Source of the DNA: an uncultured Eubacteriales bacterium
GTDB lineage: Bacteria; Bacillota; Clostridia; Oscillospirales; Oscillospiraceae
Direction of reading: 5' to 3'
NCBI GenBank assembly: GCA_900540545.1
Contig: UQGJ01000062.1
Span: forward strand, 1-16,401
Length of the DNA stretch: 16,401 nucleotides
Part shown: positions 12,928 through 16,401 of the stretch, piece by piece
How positions within the stretch are numbered: the stretch's first letter is position 1
Layout: each line of letters begins with the position of its first letter
The notes under the pieces: model-generated
Told to the model about the DNA's origin: nothing
Seen by the model: the letters and a program-made list of their open reading frames with translations, nothing else
Database searches by the model: none
Made by a program: the position numbers and the translations under genes

Positions 12928-15078
12928 CTACGCCAGCCCCATCAGACGCGCCCCGGTGGCCACCAGGAAGCAGACGGCCATGCCGATGACCGTGGGGACG
13001 GCAAAGGAGATAAGGGTCCACTTCACGCTCTTGGTCTCCTTGCCGATGGTCATGCAGGTGGTGGAGCAGGGCCAGTGCATGAGGGAAAAGAGCATGGTGC
13101 ACACCGCCGTCAGCCAGGTCCAGCCGTGGGCGGCCAGCAGGGTGTGGAGGGCTCCCAGGTCGCTCATGTCGGTGAGGGTCCCGGTGGCGAGGTAGGACAT
13201 GATGATGATGGGGATGACGATCTCATTGGCGGGAAAGCCCAGGATGAAGGCCATGAGGATGACCCCATCCAGTCCCAACAGCCGGGCGAAGGGGTCCAGG
13301 AAGCCGGTGCACCAGGCCAGCACGCTCTGCCCGCCCACCATAACGTTGGCGCACAGCCAGATGATGAGGCCCGCCGGGGCGGCCACCACTACCGCCCGGC
13401 CCAGGACGAAGAGGGTGCGGTCCAGCACGGACCGGGTGATGACCTTGCCGATTTGGGGCTTGCGGTAGGGGGGCAGCTCCAGGGTGAAGGAGGAGGGCAC
13501 CCCCTTCAAGATGGTGGCCGACAGCAGCCGGGAGACCCAGAAGGTCATGACCACCCCCAGCAAAATGACCCCGGTGAGCAGGATGGCCGCCAGCAGGGAC
13601 TTCCCCGGCCCCGCCCCCACCCCCACGAAGAACATGGTGATGATGGCGATGAGGGTGGGGAACCGCCCGTTGCAGGGGACGAAGTTGTTGGTGATGATGG
13701 CGATGAGCCGTTCCCGGGGCGAGTCGATGATGCGGCAGCCCACGATACCGGCAGCGTTACAGCCGAAGCCCATGCACATGGTCAGCGCCTGCTTGCCGCA
13801 GGCCTTCGCCTTCTGGAAGGCGTGGTCCAGCACGAAGGCCACCCGGGGCAGATACCCGAAGTCCTCCAGCAGGGTGAAGAGGGGGAAGAAAATCGCCATG
13901 GGGGGCAGCATGACGCTGACCACCCAGGCCAGCACCCGGTAGACCCCCAGCACCAGGGCGCCGTGGAGCCACGCGGGGGCGTTTAAGTACACAAAGAGGT
14001 CCGTCAGCCGGTCCTGGACCCAGAACAGGCCGTCGGCCAGCAGCTCCGAGGGCACGTTGGCCCCGGCGATGGTGATCCAGAACACCACTGCCAGCAGGCA
14101 CAGCATCACCGGGATGCCGGTGGCCCGGCTGGTCAAGATTTTGTCCAACCGGCGGTCCCGGCGGGCGGCGTCGGCCCGCTGGAACGTGACCACCTCCCCC
14201 GCGATTTCCGCCCCGTTGCGGACCAGGGTGGCCACGATGGTCTCCCGCAGCTGCTCCCGGTCCAGCCCCTCCCCCTCCAGTCCGGCCAGGGCCGACTGAA
14301 GGGCGGCGGCCACCTCCCGGTCGGACAGCAGGTCCCGGCCCAGGGCCGTCTCCAGGGAGGCCATCAGCGACGGGTCCTCGTCCAGCAGCCGCAGGGCCAC
14401 CCACCGGGCGGGGAGCTTCCCCTCCAGCCGGGCGTCCAGCAGGGGCTCCAACGCCGCCACCGCCCGCTCCACGGGGTCGGGATAGCGGACCCGGTACCCT
14501 TCCGGCGGCTTCGGGGCGGCGGTCATGGTCTCCACGGCGGCCATGAGGGGCTCCAGGCCCTCCCCCCTGCCCGCCGCCGCGGCCACCACCGGCACCCCAA
14601 GGCGGGCCGACAGGGCCTTCACGTCCACGTCGATGCCCTTGCTCCTGGCCTCATCCATCAGGTTGACGCAGACCACGGTGCGGGGAGTGATTTCCAGCGT
14701 CTGAAGGACCAGGTTCAGGTTCCGCTCCAGGCAGGTGGCGTCGCAGACCACCACCGCCCCGTCGGCCCCTCCGAAGCACAGAAAGTCCCGTGCCACCTCC
14801 TCTTCCGCCGAGTGAGCCATCAAGGAGTAAGTCCCCGGCAGGTCTACCAGAATGTAGTCCCGCCCGTGCCGGGTGTGCCGCCCCTGGGCGTTGGTCACGG
14901 TCTTACCGGGCCAATTCCCCGTGTGCTGACGAAGTCCAGTTAAGGCGTTGAATACTGTGGACTTTCCCACGTTGGGATTGCCCGCCAGGGCCAGCACCTT
15001 GTCGTCGGGGCTGTATCTCTCGATCACCAGTCCGGCGTCCGCGGCCCCCGCGCCGGTGGAGGTGTGCGTCAGCCCCAT
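12928..15078 (-). CDS. feoB: Ferrous iron transport GTPase FeoB
   Basis: A 716-residue membrane protein that takes up Fe2+ (some family members Mn2+). Start is ATG 15078, overlapping the feoA stop by one base (TGATG), which indicates translational coupling. The N-terminal G domain has G1 G-N-P-N-V-G-K-S-T (33-41), the switch region 'N-W-P-G-K-T-V', G3 'D-L-P-G-T-Y-S-L' and G4 'N-L-M-D'; the G5 loop reads A-A-A-A-G-R-G-E-G rather than the usual S-A-R-K-G-E-G. A helical domain follows, then the two Gate regions: 'G-Y-L-P-R-V-A-F', 'MGFGCNAAGIVGCR', 'NNFVPCNGRFP', 'FILGFPANEIVIP' and 'HWPCSTTCMTI'. All the conserved cysteine motifs are present. Length is normal. A much longer open frame continues upstream through feoA but has no support. 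Regulated with feoA by the divergent DtxR-type protein, by inference. Confidence 0.95.
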   Translation of the reverse strand: MGLTHTSTGAGAADAGLVIERYSPDDKVLALAGNPNVGKSTVFNALTGLRQHTGNWPGKTVTNAQGRHTRHGRDYILVDLPGTYSLMAHSAEEEVARDFLCFGGADGAVVVCDATCLERNLNLVLQTLEITPRTVVCVNLMDEARSKGIDVDVKALSARLGVPVVAAAAGRGEGLEPLMAAVETMTAAPKPPEGYRVRYPDPVERAVAALEPLLDARLEGKLPARWVALRLLDEDPSLMASLETALGRDLLSDREVAAALQSALAGLEGEGLDREQLRETIVATLVRNGAEIAGEVVTFQRADAARRDRRLDKILTSRATGIPVMLCLLAVVFWITIAGANVPSELLADGLFWVQDRLTDLFVYLNAPAWLHGALVLGVYRVLAWVVSVMLPPMAIFFPLFTLLEDFGYLPRVAFVLDHAFQKAKACGKQALTMCMGFGCNAAGIVGCRIIDSPRERLIAIITNNFVPCNGRFPTLIAIITMFFVGVGAGPGKSLLAAILLTGVILLGVVMTFWVSRLLSATILKGVPSSFTLELPPYRKPQIGKVITRSVLDRTLFVLGRAVVVAAPAGLIIWLCANVMVGGQSVLAWCTGFLDPFARLLGLDGVILMAFILGFPANEIVIPIIIMSYLATGTLTDMSDLGALHTLLAAHGWTWLTAVCTMLFSLMHWPCSTTCMTIGKETKSVKWTLISFAVPTVIGMAVCFLVATGARLMGLA

Positions 15079-15350
15079 CAGGCCAACACCGCCCGGCGCA
15101 GGGGCTCCCGCACCGGCTCCCGCTCCAGGGTGATGCCCGCCGCGTCCTGGCTCCGCAGGGCGATGACCGCCCCCCGGATGACGTAGGCCGCCGGGTCCCC
15201 GGCGGGGCTGTGGCCCTGGCAGGTGACTCTGGTGCCGGGGATAAGGCCGATGTCCAGCAGACGGCGGCGCATGGCCGGGTCCGCGTCCACCCCGGTGACG
15301 CAGGCGCTCTGCCCGTCCCGGAGGGCATTTAACGAGATCTGTTCCAACAT
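15078..15350 (-). CDS. feoA: FeoA-type SH3-like protein of the ferrous iron system
   Basis: A 90-residue cytosolic protein with the FeoA pattern: 'R-R-R-L-L-D-I-G-L-I-P-G-T-R-V' in the middle, followed by 'P-A-A-Y-V-I-R-G-A-V-I-A-L-R', the usual ending of the SH3-like fold. FeoA is thought to bind FeoB and support its GTPase/transport cycle. Start is ATG 15350, 9 bases after GGGAG. It is the first gene of the feoAB operon. The tail after 'I-A-L-R' is ~25 residues (R-E-P-V-R-E-P-L-R...) and a little longer than in many FeoA proteins. Family is firm. Confidence 0.92.
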   Translation of the reverse strand: MLEQISLNALRDGQSACVTGVDADPAMRRRLLDIGLIPGTRVTCQGHSPAGDPAAYVIRGAVIALRSQDAAGITLEREPVREPLRRAVLA

Positions 15351-15374
15351 ATCTGAACGCTCCCATCATAAGAT

Positions 15375-15411
15375 GTTGTATACGAAGTTGTATCAGGGAA
15401 ACTTTGTTTCC
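15375..15411. promoter_or_regulatory. Candidate metalloregulator operator between feoA and the DtxR-type gene
   Basis: GGAAAC (15397-15402) and GTTTCC (15406-15411) form a perfect inverted repeat around TTT. Next to it GTTGTAT occurs twice, at 15375-15381 and 15387-15393, 12 bp apart. The intergenic region is ~97 bp and these are its clearest symmetric or repeated elements. I could not identify convincing -35/-10 pairs for either direction. Binding by the adjacent regulator is inference. Confidence 0.45.
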
Positions 15412-15447
15412 GTGCTCTATCTTATGCGGAGGGAGTCGAAGCGTGAC

Positions 15448-15873
15448 ATGGAGGAACAGGGGGATTTCTATACCCAGAAGGGGTACGAGCGGCGCAGCGG
15501 CACACCGGTGACCAGCGCCATGGAGGACTATCTGGAGATGATTTGCCGTCAGGCCGGGGCGGAGGGCTATGCCCGCATCAATTTTCTGGCCCACCGCCTC
15601 AACGTGCGGCCCTCATCGGCCTCCAAAATGGTATATCAGCTCCGGGACCTGGGGCTGGTGTCCTTTGAGAAGTACGGCCTTATCCAGCCCACGGCGGAGG
15701 GGGCGGCCCTGGGCCGCTACCTCCTCTACCGCCACGACGTGCTCCACCGCTTCTTCTGCTGGGTCAACGGCACCGCCGACGAACTGGAGCAGGTGGAGCA
15801 GGTGGAGCACTTCGTCAACGAGAACACCGTGCGGAATCTGGAGCGGCGGATGGACGGGCTGGGGGTGCCCTGA
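15448..15873 (+). CDS. DtxR-family metalloregulator, MntR-like
   Basis: A 141-residue DNA-binding repressor of the short DtxR group, with winged HTH ('INFLAHRLNVRPSSASKMVYQL', ~44-65) and metal-binding dimerisation domain, without the SH3-like third domain. Starts at ATG 15448 or ATG 15424; GGAGGGAG at 15428-15435 favours the later one, although its 12-base spacing is long. Compared with Bacillus subtilis MntR (ligands D8, E11, H77, E99, E102, H103), the equivalent residues D27, E30, H96, E117, E120 and H121 are all present, so metal sensing should be intact. An acidic run 'LEQVEQVEH' is encoded by a tandem GAGCAGGTG repeat. Divergent from feoAB, which it probably represses when metal is plentiful. 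Confidence 0.9.
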   Translation: MEEQGDFYTQKGYERRSGTPVTSAMEDYLEMICRQAGAEGYARINFLAHRLNVRPSSASKMVYQLRDLGLVSFEKYGLIQPTAEGAALGRYLLYRHDVLHRFFCWVNGTADELEQVEQVEHFVNENTVRNLERRMDGLGVP

Positions 15874-15888
15874 GATGCCGACCGCGGG

Positions 15889-15974
15889 TCCCCTTTCTGG
15901 TTTCAGAAAGTGGACGGAAAGAAAACCAGGGGGACAGCACGGGGGATTTCATCCCCCTATCGCTGTCCCCCTGG
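15889..15974. repeat. Two consecutive hairpins after the DtxR-type gene
   Basis: Hairpin 1: CTTTCTG (15893-15899) and CAGAAAG (15904-15910) with GTTT loop, extendable outward by GTCC/GGAC across one mismatch. Hairpin 2: CCAGGGGGACAGC (15926-15938) pairs perfectly with 15962-15974, and inside it GGGGGAT (15941-15947) pairs with ATCCCCC (15951-15957). Neither is followed by a T-run on the plus strand. They may terminate the regulator transcript or belong to the repeat region that follows. Confidence 0.7.
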
Positions 15975-15984
15975 ACCCCGGGAT

Positions 15985-16214
15985 ACGTCCGGGCGGCGGT
16001 ACGGTTTTCGGAGGCGGGCAAAACTTGTGAACAGTTGCAGCTCGTATTGGTCTGGCGCCCGAACAACTCCGGCTGCCGCCCCTCGGCATATCACCCGGCA
16101 AACCTTGGGAGCAGTTGCGTTTTACTCGGTGCCAACAGGCCGCCATTGGTTAAAGCGTTTTGAATCGGTATTGCGCCCGTTGATAGTCAGCACAGGCGGC
16201 CGCAAGGGCCGCCC
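15985..16214 (+). repeat. Intergenic repeat, copy 2, with internal duplication
   Basis: Same orientation and order of landmarks as 12712-12861, but longer. The block with GGCAAAAC and GTTGC occurs twice here, at about 16016-16040 (GGCAAAACTTGTGAACAG) and at about 16097-16120 (GGCAAACCTTGGGAGCAG), separated by ~55 bases of less related sequence. The remaining 3' half matches copy 1 closely. It ends in a hairpin GGCGGCC (16195-16201) and GGCCGCC (16207-16213), at the same place as the hairpin in copy 1 but with changed bases on both sides of the stem. Confidence 0.7.
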
Positions 16215-16401
16215 GCCGACGCGCACCAGCCTTGCCGGGAATCGCCATGCTAGGCGCACCCCGCCAGCGCACGGGGGTGACCAATTGCGGGTTAGGCCGT
16301 AACGGCCGGGGCAGGCGCGAAAGGACAGACTTGTTACCTCTAGCCGGTCTCAACCTCCAATCCCCGTCGGCGCCGCCCCTGGGTCCAGGGCCGTGGCCCT
16401 G

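Larger units (their letters stand above)
15874..16401. other. Gene-free right end of the window
   Basis: No open frame here has a ribosome site plus recognisable protein features. It holds the two hairpins at 15889-15974, repeat copy 2 at 15985-16214, and a GC-rich tail. In the tail GGCCGT-A-ACGGCC (16295-16307) is a perfect palindrome, and at the very end CCCTGG-GT-CCAGGG (16377-16390) and CAGGGCC-GT-GGCCCTG (16386-16401) are overlapping palindromes that could form alternative stems. No tRNA or rRNA was recognised. Confidence 0.7.

Noticed and set aside
15079..15594. An N-terminal extension of FeoB by up to 172 residues in the same frame.
   Set aside because: It overlaps feoA and the regulator start, has no FeoB-like sequence, and the ATG at 15078 overlaps the feoA stop in the usual coupled way.
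12712..16214. The two repeat copies as ends of a composite transposon or integrated element carrying feoAB.
   Set aside because: They are direct, degenerate, have no transposase or target duplication, and the feo locus looks like ordinary core genome.
16150..16353. A 67-codon open frame on the minus strand (and 15949-16146) as a small protein.
   Set aside because: It lies in the degenerate repeat, is arginine/alanine-rich, has no ribosome site, and the matching repeat at 12712-12861 does not preserve the frame.
1..16401. CRISPR array, toxin-antitoxin, defence island, prophage or biosynthetic cluster.
   Set aside because: No regularly spaced direct repeats, no cas, toxin, integrase, phage or NRPS/PKS/RiPP genes were seen; the helicase alone is not evidence of a defence system.

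Overview
The window most likely comes from an anaerobic, gut-type Firmicute of the class Clostridia. Most of it resembles the GC-rich Oscillospiraceae (Flavonifractor/Lawsonibacter-like). This rests on gene content (NhaC-family antiporter, YheO-type regulator, FeoA/FeoB with a short DtxR-type regulator, MerR beside a MATE pump), strong Shine-Dalgarno sites, frequent TTG/GTG starts and compact strand-switching operons. There is no rRNA or other phylogenetic marker, so the placement is inference. The first ~2.8 kb (LysR fragment and helicase) is visibly less GC-rich on sampled lines than the MATE-to-Feo part and may have a different origin.

Layout. 1-571: 3' part of a LysR regulator. 596-3574 (minus): a MerR/GyrI-type regulator joined in frame to an XPD/DinG-type Fe-S helicase that lacks its N-terminus; the joint falls on an AAGCTT hexamer. 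3652-5001 (plus): a MATE efflux protein, divergent from the MerR part and driven by a promoter with the 19-bp spacer typical of MerR targets. 5087-8102 (minus): operon ridA, nhaC-like antiporter, patB/malY-like PLP lyase, with a divergent YheO/DauR-type regulator at 8253-8915. 8974-9786 (minus): a Cof-type HAD phosphatase with its own promoter. 9931-11965 (minus): operon of a ribokinase-like kinase, a SIS sugar-phosphate isomerase and a FucU/RbsD mutarotase, divergent from a YhcH/YiaL protein at 12205-12657. 12928-15350 (minus): feoA-feoB, divergent from a DtxR/MntR-type regulator at 15448-15873. 15874-16401: no gene; hairpins and a degenerate intergenic repeat also found at 12712-12861.

How the genes work together. 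The PatB/MalY enzyme would release 2-aminoacrylate from cysteine-type substrates, RidA would deaminate it, and the antiporter could move substrate or balance ions, under the YheO-type regulator. The sugar operon holds kinase, isomerase and mutarotase functions but no transporter, so the system is either incomplete here or works on sugars made or imported elsewhere. FeoA/FeoB take up ferrous iron (possibly manganese), and the divergent regulator has the full MntR-type metal-ligand set.

The two observations most worth following are the MerR-helicase chimera (real fusion gene, or assembly/cloning joint) and the structured intergenic repeat family. I did not see a convincing new defence system, CRISPR array, prophage or insertion sequence.
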